A stretch of DNA of 36,930 nt from Oscillospiraceae bacterium. GTDB lineage: Bacteria > Bacillota > Clostridia > Oscillospirales > Acutalibacteraceae. The stretch covers positions 1 to 36,930 of the forward strand of contig SVQE01000023.1 of the NCBI GenBank assembly GCA_015065505.1, written 5' to 3'. Positions 28,580-36,930 of the stretch are shown here, piece by piece. The notes beneath the pieces are model-generated. The model saw only the letters and a program-made list of their open reading frames with translations. It did not search any database and was not told the origin of the DNA. Made by a program: the position numbers and the translations under genes. Within the stretch, counting starts at the first letter, position 1. Each line of letters begins with the position of its first letter.

Positions 28580-30259
28580 ATGAGTGATAAAGATATGAAC
28601 AAAATGCCCATCGGTTCCGACAGCGAAATTGACGACATTCTCAATGAAATAAAAATGCATTCCCAGCTTGAGGAAGCCGCAGCAAATGAGCCTGAAATTC
28701 AGGAAGCTGAGGAAGTTATCCCCGAAGTTCAGGAGGCTGAACCCGAAGAAGCAGACACCGTTGACGAGGTTATGAAAATAGTATCCGAAGAGGACGAGCC
28801 TGAAGCTGATGAAGAAAGCGCTGAAACTGAAGTTGCTGTTGAGGAAGAAGGCGCTGAAGAGGAAGCGCCCGAAAGCGAAGCAGAGGAAGATTTTGTTTTG
28901 GATGCACCTGCCGAAGAAGAGCAGATTGCAGAAGATGCAGAGGACGGCAAAACCAAGCAGTTTTCACTCAACGACGCTGACGCTGAAGCCGCTGATGAAG
29001 AAGCCGATGCAAATATTAATTCCGATAAAACTAAGGAATTCAGTACTGTTAAAGAAGGCGAAGCCGGTTTTGATATGATGAGCTTAACAAACGAAACGGG
29101 CAATCCCGACGACACGGAAGATTATTATGAGCCCCCCAAGAAGAAAACGGGCTTGATTATTGCAATTATTGCAGTTTTGCTTGTTGCAATCGGCGCAGGA
29201 GTTTATTTCGGATTTTTCTATAACAAGGAAGAGCCCGAGGAAACAACAACATCAACAACTCAATCAACAACCGAAGCAACAACTGCCGCACCTGTTATCG
29301 GCACTTTAAATCCGCTTACGGGCGAAGCAGGCTATAATGAAGCGGCTCTCGGCAAAAGACCCGTTGCAGTTGTAGTTGAAAACGAATATTCATCATCCCC
29401 CGTAAGACCTCAGTGGGGCTTGAATGAAGCAGATATCGTGCTTGAAGGCGAAAGCGAATATTCAACAAGACTTCTTCTTTTCTGGGCAGACTACACCAAT
29501 ATGCCCGAGCAGATTGGTCCTGCGCGTTCAGCAAGACCGCCCTTCATCCGTTTCAGCCAGCTTTTCGATTCAATATTCATTCACGCAGGTCTTTCAAAAA
29601 CCAAGGGCAACTACACAGGCGCAGACACAGTTTTTGAAACTGATAATGTAGACCACATCAATCTTCTTAAATATTCCGAAAACGGAACTTATTTCGGAAG
29701 AGATAAATCAAGAACCTCAACGATTGAGCATACAGGCTTTTTAAACGGCAAAAACACCGCAGAGCTTATAACAAAAGCGAATATCAACACTTCGCTCAAC
29801 TCTGCAAAATTCACTCAGCTTGAGTTTAACGAAACAGCTCAGCCTCTCAGCGAGCAGCAGGCAACCTCCGTTAATTATGTATGGAGCAATAGATGCCCGA
29901 AAAAAGCAAATTTCACCTACGATGCATCAACAGCGAAATACACAACAACCGATTTCGACTCAAGATTTGGAAAAGCAAATCTTGAATTTGAAAACCTCAT
30001 TTTCCTCAGGGACACAACCGAGTATATAGTTAAAGAAAACTATAAGCACGGCAAGAGCGAAACCTACTGCAACTATAAATTAGCAGGCGGCAGCGGCGCA
30101 GTTCTTTCTCAGGGAACAGCAGTAAACATCAAATGGGGCGTTACAAACGGCAAGCTCTGGATGACCGATGAAAGCGGAAATCCGATAAAGCTTAACCCCG
30201 GAAAGAGCTATATCGGCTACGGTTCATCAAATAACGGCGGTTCAATAACAATAAACTAA
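28580..30259 (+). CDS. DUF3048 (YerB-like) protein with long acidic cytoplasmic N-terminus and one TM
   Basis: ~180-aa Glu/Asp-rich segment, TM GLIIAIIAVLLVAIGAGVYFGFF, then RPVAVVVENEYSSSPVRPQWGLNEADIVLEGESEYSTRLL...IGPARSARPPFI. Confidence 0.88.
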   Translation: MSDKDMNKMPIGSDSEIDDILNEIKMHSQLEEAAANEPEIQEAEEVIPEVQEAEPEEADTVDEVMKIVSEEDEPEADEESAETEVAVEEEGAEEEAPESEAEEDFVLDAPAEEEQIAEDAEDGKTKQFSLNDADAEAADEEADANINSDKTKEFSTVKEGEAGFDMMSLTNETGNPDDTEDYYEPPKKKTGLIIAIIAVLLVAIGAGVYFGFFYNKEEPEETTTSTTQSTTEATTAAPVIGTLNPLTGEAGYNEAALGKRPVAVVVENEYSSSPVRPQWGLNEADIVLEGESEYSTRLLLFWADYTNMPEQIGPARSARPPFIRFSQLFDSIFIHAGLSKTKGNYTGADTVFETDNVDHINLLKYSENGTYFGRDKSRTSTIEHTGFLNGKNTAELITKANINTSLNSAKFTQLEFNETAQPLSEQQATSVNYVWSNRCPKKANFTYDASTAKYTTTDFDSRFGKANLEFENLIFLRDTTEYIVKENYKHGKSETYCNYKLAGGSGAVLSQGTAVNIKWGVTNGKLWMTDESGNPIKLNPGKSYIGYGSSNNGGSITIN

Positions 30260-30269
30260 TAATATTAAA

Positions 30270-30317
30270 CCAAAAAACAGGAGTGTTCCGAATTCGGAAC
30301 ACTCCTAATTCTTTTGG
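30270..30317. terminator. bidirectional terminator between DUF3048 gene and SASP gene
   Basis: Perfect 28-nt palindrome AGGAGTGTTCCGAATTCGGAACACTCCT (30279-30306) flanked by CCAAAA/TTTTGG. Confidence 0.85.
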
Positions 30318-30318
30318 T

Positions 30319-30504
30319 TTATCTCATAGACTCTTCGTAAGCCTTGATCATCTTTTTAACCATCTGACCGCCGACTGAACCTGCCTGCTTAGAAGTAAGA
30401 TCGCCGTTGTAGCCCTGCTTAAGGTTAACACCAACTTCACTAGCAGCTTCCATCTTGAAACGATTGAGAGCTTCTTTAGCCTCGGGTACTGTGTTCTTTG
30501 CCAT
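30319..30504 (-). CDS. alpha/beta-type small acid-soluble spore protein
   Basis: ALNRFKMEAASEVGVNLKQGYNGDLTSKQAGSVGGQMVKKMIKAYEESM. Confidence 0.95.
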   Translation of the reverse strand: MAKNTVPEAKEALNRFKMEAASEVGVNLKQGYNGDLTSKQAGSVGGQMVKKMIKAYEESMR

Positions 30505-30660
30505 TTGTATACACCTCTTTTTTAGTTATTTGCAGGGCGCAAATTATGTGCCCGAACGCTTTCGCTCTGCACACAATTTTCACCTTGCAAGTTTATTGTG
30601 TGTATTTAATTCAAAATAACTAATTGAAAATTTTAGCAAAACTTTTATTTTTTCAGGTTA

Positions 30661-30777
30661 TTCCATAGTGAAGACGTCGAGCATGGTTGAGTCCAGATAA
30701 TCAATTTAATCAAGCGCGTTGATAACGTGAAGTCCCGTAAAATACTGTTTTGTTACGTTTTTGAATTCAATAAGTGC
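30661..30777 (-). pseudogene. short degenerate coding remnant, possibly from an ABC-ATPase N-terminus
   Basis: Minus frame reads ALIEFKNVTKQYFTGLHVINALD*IDYLDSTMLDVFTME*; the IEFKNVTKQY part resembles ABC ATPase N-termini. Confidence 0.3.
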
Positions 30778-31137
30778 CTATACTTTTTTCAATGCCGCTT
30801 TGATTTTGTTCATTGATTCGTCTGAAATAACGTGCTCTATCTTGCAGGCATCCTCGCTTGCAGTAGCTTTATCCACACCTAAAAAGAGTAAAAATTCGGT
30901 TAACACATTATGCCTTTCATATATCTTTTTGGCGTATTCAAGACCCGTTTCGGTCAGCGTTATATAGCCGTTATCGTCAACCTCAATAAAGCCGCCTTCT
31001 TTAAGAATTCTGACAGCTCGGCTGATGCTCGGCTTTGAAAAGCCCATCTCCGCCGCAATATCTATTGAGCGAACGGGCGTATTATTCTTTGATAAAACAT
31101 ATATCGTTTCAAGATACATTTCTCCTGATTCGTGCAT
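30778..31137 (-). CDS. DtxR/MntR-family metal-dependent transcriptional regulator
   Basis: SGEMYLETIYVLSKNNTPVRSIDIAAEMGFSKPSISRAVRILKEGGFIEVDDNGYITLTETGLEYAKKIYERHNVLTEFL. Confidence 0.92.
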   Translation of the reverse strand: MHESGEMYLETIYVLSKNNTPVRSIDIAAEMGFSKPSISRAVRILKEGGFIEVDDNGYITLTETGLEYAKKIYERHNVLTEFLLFLGVDKATASEDACKIEHVISDESMNKIKAALKKV

Positions 31138-31170
31138 AACGTCCTCCTGTTTTATGAAAATAAAGTGCCA

Positions 31171-31448
31171 TAACCACTAAACTCTCGCCCGAACTCGCCT
31201 AAAATGCAGTATTTAAGCGAAATTCGGCATTTTCACTTTTGCCTTGCGCCAGCAAAGCTGCAATCTCAAATACCAAATTTCATCTTAACTCCAAGCATTT
31301 TAGGTGCGCAGCAGTTAAAAACGTGCAGATTTTTACAAGATCAAGGCACAAATTATACGGCATACTTGACGTATGGCGGATGATTTTAACGCAGAGATTG
31401 TGGAAATCCGCCGTGTTTAACCGAGTTTGAGCGAGAGTTCAGTGGTTA
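31171..31448. mobile_element. MITE-like ~278-bp element with 27-bp imperfect terminal inverted repeats
   Basis: TIRs TAACCACTAAACTCTCGCCCGAACTCG (31171-31197) and CGAGTTTGAGCGAGAGTTCAGTGGTTA (31422-31448), 3 mismatches; inner IR CCTAAAATGC/GCATTTTAGG; central CATACTTGACGTATG; no transposase ORF. Confidence 0.7.
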
Positions 31449-31923
31449 ACCATGCTCCTAAGAGCGATATGAAAGGAAATGCAATTAGCTTTGCAATTTG
31501 TGATTTCAGATTGAAGCCGTATTTTTCAAGGCTTTCGCAGCCCTCAATTTCCGGATAGTAATGCTGAAAGAAATGCGATTTCGTCAGCAATAGCCAGTCA
31601 AAGCAAACCATATCAAACGCCTTATAAAGATATAGCATTATTAAAAACCTTGCAAAGAACTGCCAAAACGTAAAGCCGTTTTGTATGCCGTTATACCCTG
31701 CAAAAAAGAATGCTGCGCAAATTGCAATTATGCTTATGATAATCAGCTTCCAGCCAAGCAGTCTTGCGCCCTTAAAGCGTTCGGGCTTGTCCTGAACTGC
31801 CGCCTGCACATCCTTCGGCGCGGAGCTGAAAAGCTTTTTGTTCTGCACCAGCACAACGGCTGAATAAAGCATCAGGCAAATTGATGCAATAAATACTAAT
31901 GATAACAGTATGGTTACTAACAT
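31417..31923 (-). CDS. uncharacterised membrane protein, 168 aa
   Basis: Several TM segments; RBS GGAG upstream; C-terminus LTTELSLKLG lies inside the MITE-like TIR. Confidence 0.75.
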   Translation of the reverse strand: MLVTILLSLVFIASICLMLYSAVVLVQNKKLFSSAPKDVQAAVQDKPERFKGARLLGWKLIIISIIAICAAFFFAGYNGIQNGFTFWQFFARFLIMLYLYKAFDMVCFDWLLLTKSHFFQHYYPEIEGCESLEKYGFNLKSQIAKLIAFPFISLLGAWLTTELSLKLG

Positions 31924-31933
31924 AGCATCTCCT

Positions 31934-32491
31934 CTAACATTTAACTGTTAATTGTAATATATCTCTTGAACCCTCCGCATAAAGTCTTGAATATACCTCA
32001 TGGCATTTTTTGAATTTATTGAACATTTTTATTGCCTCGCACTCGTTGCAGTAAACCTTCCAGCAACCGCTGCACAGGCAGTTTCTTGAACCCTGTTCAA
32101 TAAAGCCTTTCACATCATCAAGCGGATAACTCAGAAATATTCCGATTTCATGCGGAAAATCCGTCTGTTCTTTCAGCCGGGTTCTTAATTTGTCGATTGC
32201 ATAGTCCGTATCAGTGGAGGAGTATCCGTATGTATTCAAAAATTCCGCTACGCCGCTTTTTCTCAAATCTGCACTAAGCATTTTCTTTCGGCAAACATAA
32301 ATGAGCGCTGAATGATTTATTTTTCTCAAAACAAGCAATTCAACGCCCTTATCTCTGAGAAGCTCATTCCAGGCGGATACTGCTGTTTCAAGAGCGCTCT
32401 CATTTTCATAAGCACATGAAAACAAATTTGCCGTTTTGAGCGAAGCCAGAGTTGGCGAACAATGCTCTATCAAATAATTATCTATTGACAT
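31934..32491 (-). CDS. DUF3793 family protein
   Basis: IEHCSPTLASLKTANLFSC, HEIGIFLSYPLDDVKGFIEQG, CWKVYCNECEA. Confidence 0.85.
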   Translation of the reverse strand: MSIDNYLIEHCSPTLASLKTANLFSCAYENESALETAVSAWNELLRDKGVELLVLRKINHSALIYVCRKKMLSADLRKSGVAEFLNTYGYSSTDTDYAIDKLRTRLKEQTDFPHEIGIFLSYPLDDVKGFIEQGSRNCLCSGCWKVYCNECEAIKMFNKFKKCHEVYSRLYAEGSRDILQLTVKC

Positions 32492-32512
32492 ATTAATCAC
32501 CGTCTTTTTGTT

Positions 32513-33148
32513 TTATTTCGATTTCTTTTTATAACCGCAGTCGCAATAGGGGCCACCGCTTGCAAGGGTATATTCTCTGATGAAGTCGCTTGTTTCGCTC
32601 GCCTCGGTCATATTATAGTCAAGGCGGCACATTGCAGGCGTGTATTCAAACAGCCCGTATTCCTTCATCATCGTGCATATTCCGCATTTGAAAAAGCGTG
32701 CCTCGTAGCCGCTGCCGTCGGGATAAGGAAGGAACTCCATATTCCATGAATACGGATTTCTGTCCGCTGCATTCAGCTTTGCAGTTGCCTTCATACCGTC
32801 AATATCCTTTTGCGAAAACTTGCTCTTACCGCCGAGCCTGCAAAACAGAACCGTAGGTTTTGTCATCATTGATTTGGCATAGTATTCCGTAAGCTTTTCG
32901 ACGGTCGGCTTTGGCTCCATAAAGGTCAGAAACGCAATAAACACAGCGCAGTTGACAGCGTTCATCTTGAAGCGGTCTGCCTTTTCAAATTCGCGAAGCT
33001 TTGCAATAATCTCCCTGTATTTCGGCAGTGCCTTTTCGGTTACCCTTTTTGCCGTTTTCTCGTCAAAGCCGAGGACATACACCATATTCTTCTTAAATGA
33101 GTTTTTATATAACAGCCACATACCCTGCGGCATTCCTGCATATTTCAT
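32513..33148 (-). CDS. L-2-amino-thiazoline-4-carboxylate hydrolase-like protein
   Basis: FFKCGICTMMKEYGLFEYTPAMCRLDYNMTE...CDCGYKKK pattern. Confidence 0.75.
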   Translation of the reverse strand: MKYAGMPQGMWLLYKNSFKKNMVYVLGFDEKTAKRVTEKALPKYREIIAKLREFEKADRFKMNAVNCAVFIAFLTFMEPKPTVEKLTEYYAKSMMTKPTVLFCRLGGKSKFSQKDIDGMKATAKLNAADRNPYSWNMEFLPYPDGSGYEARFFKCGICTMMKEYGLFEYTPAMCRLDYNMTEASETSDFIREYTLASGGPYCDCGYKKKSK

Positions 33149-33154
33149 AATTAT

Positions 33155-33925
33155 CTACCCAAAATAAACATCTAAAATCATCATTGTTACAAAGCCGACG
33201 GCAAGACCTATCGTTGCAATATTTGAATGCTTGCCGAGCTGTGAGTCGGGAATTAATTCCTCAACCACGACATATATCATTGCACCTGCCGCAAACGAGA
33301 GAAGATATGGCAGCGCCGTCAGTATTGTACTTGTAATCAGAACGGTAATAAATCCAAATACGGGTTCAACCGCGCCCGAAAGTGTGCCGAGCAAAAATGC
33401 CTTTCCTTTGGAGGCACCCTCGCTTTTCAGCGGCATAGAGATAATTGCGCCCTCGGGAAAATTCTGTATGGCAATACCTGCCGAAAGTGCCGTCGCCGCC
33501 GCTATTGTAATACCCGATTTGCTGTTCAGCGCCGCCGCAAGCGTTACGCCGACAGCCATTCCCTCGGGTATGTTGTGAAGTGTTACGGCAAGCACCATCA
33601 TAGTGGTTTTTTTCAGCTTGTTGGTCTTAATACCCTCCTGCGATTTGTCGATGTGCAAATGCGGAATTATGCTGTCAAGCACGAGCAGAAATGCAATGCC
33701 AAACAGAAAGCCGATAGCCGCAGGGAAAAACTTAAATTTATACCCCTCAGACATCTCAATTGATGGTAACAGCAGCGACCATACCGACGCCGCAATCATA
33801 ACCCCAGAGGCAAAACCGAGAAGCAGCTTTTCAAGTTTTTCGTTTATTTTGTTTTTCATCAGGAATACCATTGCCGCACCGAGCGTGGTACCGGCAAACG
33901 GTATTAACAGTTCCAATGCCAACAT
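33155..33925 (-). CDS. ZIP family metal transporter
   Basis: TLHNIPEGMAVG and IQNFPEGAIISMP; polytopic. Confidence 0.92.
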   Translation of the reverse strand: MLALELLIPFAGTTLGAAMVFLMKNKINEKLEKLLLGFASGVMIAASVWSLLLPSIEMSEGYKFKFFPAAIGFLFGIAFLLVLDSIIPHLHIDKSQEGIKTNKLKKTTMMVLAVTLHNIPEGMAVGVTLAAALNSKSGITIAAATALSAGIAIQNFPEGAIISMPLKSEGASKGKAFLLGTLSGAVEPVFGFITVLITSTILTALPYLLSFAAGAMIYVVVEELIPDSQLGKHSNIATIGLAVGFVTMMILDVYFG

Positions 33926-33940
33926 AATAACACCTTCCTG

Positions 33941-34723
33941 TTATTTCTTTCCTACCAGTAGTTTTGAAGCGTCAAGCATTAAGAGCTTTGCCTCTTTGCT
34001 TTCAAGGAACAAGCCGTCCGTCGTGTCGAGCAGTTCGACCTTTTCATAACCCATATCGTAAAGCTTTTTGATAAACGACTCCATATCGCCGTATTTTTGT
34101 TTGCTGAATATATCATGGATGGCGAAGGTGCCGCCCTTTTTCAGTGTGCGCAGCGTTTCAAGCAAAATCGCCTGACGGTCGTTTGTCGGGATGTTGTGAT
34201 AAACATAGTTGCTCATTACCGCGTCAAAGGTTTCGTCCTCAAACGGCAGAGCGGTTGCGTCGCCCTTCCGGAATTTGATATTTTCAATGCCCTCGGCTCT
34301 TGCGTTTTCTTTGCAGAGCAGTTTTGAAAACGAAGCATATTCCTTGCCCCAGCGGTCACAGCCGATAACGTTTGCATTCGGATTTTTCTTTGCAACCGCG
34401 ATTGCAAGCGCGCCGCTGCCACAGCCAACATCAAGTGCAGCCCCGCCGTCCGGTATATCAATATATCCTGCAGTACCGTCAATGATTCGTTTGGACACCT
34501 TGCGCTTGCCGTCACACGAAAAAGCATTGTAGGCAAATACGCTCCATGCAAGATATACGCACATTAATACTGCTGCAATCGCAAATATTACGCATAAAAC
34601 TATTTTTGCAACGCCGTGCAGTACAAGTGCAAACACCACGAGCAATATAAGTGATAATGCCACGCCAATAATTCCTGCGGTAAGCATCCATTTCGGAATC
34701 CAGTTTTTATAATCGGGTTTCAT
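33941..34723 (-). CDS. membrane-anchored class I SAM-dependent methyltransferase
   Basis: Two N-terminal TMs, then ALDVGCGSGALAIAVAKK, DAVMSNYVYHNI, LKKGGTFAIHDIF. Confidence 0.9.
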   Translation of the reverse strand: MKPDYKNWIPKWMLTAGIIGVALSLILLVVFALVLHGVAKIVLCVIFAIAAVLMCVYLAWSVFAYNAFSCDGKRKVSKRIIDGTAGYIDIPDGGAALDVGCGSGALAIAVAKKNPNANVIGCDRWGKEYASFSKLLCKENARAEGIENIKFRKGDATALPFEDETFDAVMSNYVYHNIPTNDRQAILLETLRTLKKGGTFAIHDIFSKQKYGDMESFIKKLYDMGYEKVELLDTTDGLFLESKEAKLLMLDASKLLVGKK

Positions 34724-34725
34724 CT

Positions 34726-35574
34726 CTATTCTCCTTTGAATTCTATTCTTACAATATCAAGCTTAATCAGCTTGTCGCACATTCTTGCCATAAGCCTGTT
34801 AAATGTGCCGAAGCGTTTATCAATTTCGCGGTAGCCGTTCATATAGCTTTTTGTTATTACCGAGGCAAATGCGTTGCTCCATAGGGCAAGCTCTGCGGAA
34901 GCGTCGCTTGTTGAAAAGTAAGCGCTGACATCTGTAATACCGACTTCCTTGAGCCACGTTTTTGTCATCATCTTTGCGCCGATTTTGTTGCAGGAATCAA
35001 AGACGAGCCTGACGCCCTTAAAATGCTTTGCCATAGCATCGAACAAAGTCTTAAGCTGCTCTGTCTTAAAGTAGTAAAACACGCCTGCTGCATAGAATAC
35101 CGCGCCCTTGCTTTCGTCAAATTCAATCTTGTCAAACCACGAAAAATCGTTGAGGTCGAACGCGATATTCCGTTCTCTTTCACTTGCGGGAAGCAGTTCG
35201 TTTCGTATGTCAATCACGTCGGGCAAATCAAGGTTGTAACCTCTGCATCTGCCGTTATCCACCCGCTTGAAAGTGGTGTCAAGTCCGCAGCCGAGATTAA
35301 CTACTGCCGCTTCGGGATGCGTTTTCAGATAATCCTCAACCTCGCATCCCAAATCGTAATATCTCTGCGCCGCTTCAAGTGCACCGAACAGTCCCGCTTT
35401 CGTTTCCATAAGCTTGCCTTTTTCGGAGAAGTCGTAATCAAGCATATCGCAAATGCACTTGGCTTCCTCGTCATTGAGCATCTCGGGATAATGATCGGCG
35501 CAAACCTTGCGCCCGTAAAGCGAAATAATCAGCGTTTCCTGAACCGTGTTCTTTTCAATATGATATTTATTCAT
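34726..35574 (-). CDS. leucine carboxyl methyltransferase (LCM)-type SAM methyltransferase
   Basis: VVNLGCGLDTTFKRVDNG, YNLDLPDVIDIRNELLP, FYAAGVFYYF. Confidence 0.87.
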   Translation of the reverse strand: MNKYHIEKNTVQETLIISLYGRKVCADHYPEMLNDEEAKCICDMLDYDFSEKGKLMETKAGLFGALEAAQRYYDLGCEVEDYLKTHPEAAVVNLGCGLDTTFKRVDNGRCRGYNLDLPDVIDIRNELLPASERERNIAFDLNDFSWFDKIEFDESKGAVFYAAGVFYYFKTEQLKTLFDAMAKHFKGVRLVFDSCNKIGAKMMTKTWLKEVGITDVSAYFSTSDASAELALWSNAFASVITKSYMNGYREIDKRFGTFNRLMARMCDKLIKLDIVRIEFKGE

Positions 35575-35576
35575 TA

Positions 35577-36200
35577 TTATGCCTTCTTTGCAGTAACGTT
35601 CAGCCAGGGCTTGTCGCCGTGCTGATGTATTTCAATATCCGTAAAGCCTGCGTTTTCAAGCAGCTTTTTCAAATCGTCGCCCGTGTAAAGATTCATTCCG
35701 TCAATGATTTGTGAAAACTTTACGGAGGTTTTATCCGTGCCCGTTGACTCGTTTGTAATGGCAAAGGTGCCGCCTTTTCTCAAAACTCTGAACATCTCGG
35801 CAAACGCCTTGTCAATCTCCTGCCAGAAGTAAACCGTTTCAAACGCAGTAACCGCGTTGAACGAATCGTTATCAAAAGGAAGTGAGCGAACATCGCACTG
35901 ATATATTTCACAGCGACCTTTTGCAATATCCGCCGCATTAACCTCTTTGGACTTTGCAACGCTTACTTCGGAATAGTCAATACCGTATGCCTTGTCGCAT
36001 TTTGAAAGCAGACGCTTTACATTTGCACCGCCGCCGCAACCGCAATCAAGGGCTGTGTCGTTACGGTTTATATCCACAAAGCTGAAGCCCCATTCGGCAA
36101 GCGTACTGTGTCCGCCGGAGTTCATACCGTTAACCATTATCTTTCCAAGAAAGCCCTCGGGTTTTCTTGTGTTGTTAAAAAACTTACTCATTAAGCTCAT
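35577..36200 (-). CDS. class I SAM-dependent methyltransferase
   Basis: ALDCGCGGGANVKRLLSK, FNAVTAFETVYFW, LRKGGTFAITNE; AGGAGG RBS. Confidence 0.92.
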   Translation of the reverse strand: MSLMSKFFNNTRKPEGFLGKIMVNGMNSGGHSTLAEWGFSFVDINRNDTALDCGCGGGANVKRLLSKCDKAYGIDYSEVSVAKSKEVNAADIAKGRCEIYQCDVRSLPFDNDSFNAVTAFETVYFWQEIDKAFAEMFRVLRKGGTFAITNESTGTDKTSVKFSQIIDGMNLYTGDDLKKLLENAGFTDIEIHQHGDKPWLNVTAKKA

Positions 36201-36246
36201 AATGTTCCTCCTAAATATAAAACGGCAGATAATTATCCGCCGTAAA

Positions 36247-36498
36247 TCACTTTCTGAAAAAGCCCTTCTTTACAAACGGCTCTGATTTTATGCCTTTGAA
36301 TTCGTATCCCGTTTCGGCTATTGCTGCCTTGAGAGCAGACTCGTCAGCCTCGCCGTCAAGCAAAAAAGTGGTTTCGCCCTTTGAGTGAGAGGAGGCGACC
36401 TTCTTTGCCCCCGGATAAACCTTTCTGATAGTATCGTTGATATGCGCCTCGCACATACCGCACATCATACCGTCAATTTTTAATGTAATCTTGTTCAT
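36247..36498 (-). CDS. HMA-domain metal-binding protein (CopZ-like)
   Basis: MNKITLKIDGMMCGMCEAHINDTIRKVYPGAKK (MxCxxC); ATG 36498 after GGAG. Confidence 0.88.
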   Translation of the reverse strand: MNKITLKIDGMMCGMCEAHINDTIRKVYPGAKKVASSHSKGETTFLLDGEADESALKAAIAETGYEFKGIKSEPFVKKGFFRK

Positions 36499-36579
36499 AT
36501 CATTTCTCCTTATCACGGTGCGGCGGCTAACTGATAAATATGGGGAAAAGAAACAGGAATAGGAATAAGGAAGAAGTCT

Positions 36580-36666
36580 GAGTTAGATATATCTAACTCA
36601 TATGGCAAATATAAAGTTAGACACGTCTAACTCACATGGCAAATATAATAGTTAGCCACCGCTAAC
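36580..36666. promoter_or_regulatory. three tandem palindromic operators GTTAG-N6-CTAAC
   Basis: GAGTTAGATATATCTAACTC (36580-36599), AGTTAGACACGTCTAACT (36615-36632), GTTAGCCACCGCTAAC (36651-36666); linkers TCAYATGGCAAATATAA also repeated; spacing 34-35 nt. Confidence 0.85.
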
Positions 36667-36673
36667 CAACTAT

Positions 36674-36701
36674 ATTATATACCATCGATTTCAAATGTCA
36701 A
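36674..36701 (-). promoter_or_regulatory. consensus sigma-A promoter of the metal/methyltransferase cluster
   Basis: Minus strand TTGACA (36701-36696), 16-nt spacer, TATAAT (36679-36674), directly upstream of the operators. Confidence 0.8.
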
Positions 36702-36908
36702 GCCCTTTTCTTGACTTTTGAATAATTCAAAATACAATATCGTCGTCAACAGTAGGTACAACCGTCATCATATTCGTTCCGCTCAATAGGTTACCGGACA
36801 CCACCTTTCAACCACAACAAGTATCACATATCGCCCTAAAGGGTGGGCAACTAAGGGATTTAATAGATTTTGAAATGCTCTTTTCCGCTATAACAGCTTC
36901 AAAACAAG

Positions 36909-36930
36909 GGTTAAGGCGCCAGCCTTAACC
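36909..36930. repeat. hairpin at window edge
   Basis: GGTTAAGGC GCCA GCCTTAACC. Confidence 0.6.

Noticed and set aside
28729-29115. 128-aa Ser-rich minus-strand ORF
   Set aside because: Mirror of the GAA/GAG-rich acidic stretch of the DUF3048 protein (reverse complement gives Ser codons).
30505-30600. Sigma-G promoter for the SASP gene
   Set aside because: A CATAAT-like -10 exists but no convincing -35 at the right spacing.

Overview
The window is a chromosomal segment of a low-to-moderate-GC, spore-forming Clostridia-type Firmicute; an alpha/beta-type SASP supports spore formation. I read about 33 coding regions. Minus strand, left: partial pyruvate:ferredoxin oxidoreductase, an HtrA protease with an adjacent sensor kinase and response regulator, and a DUF815 ATPase. 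Plus strand: ilvC, larB-larC-larE (nickel-pincer cofactor synthesis, no larA in the window), a YmdB-like phosphodiesterase, an oligopeptide-type SBP, Asp23, a DAK2/FakA-like protein and recG. Next come a truncated PrsW-like protein, a flavodoxin, a zinc-ribbon/pseudokinase/PASTA protein, yhaM-like, prmA, an SDR, a DUF2383-like protein, ddl, a DUF3048 protein, SASP and a DtxR-family regulator. The right end is a minus-strand block: HMA protein, three different SAM methyltransferases, ZIP transporter, ATC-hydrolase-like, DUF3793 and a membrane protein. It sits behind a consensus promoter followed by three tandem palindromic operators. The most unusual non-coding content is a family of modular intergenic repeats built on a strict 7-nt period: two near-identical inverted copies 6.3 kb apart, hairpin-bracketed copies, and one copy that supplies a gene's stop codon. 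There is also a 24-nt-period array of GCGATAT boxes separated by 7-3-7 hairpins, and a ~278-bp MITE-like element with 27-bp terminal inverted repeats. All assignments were made by eye; no database search was run.
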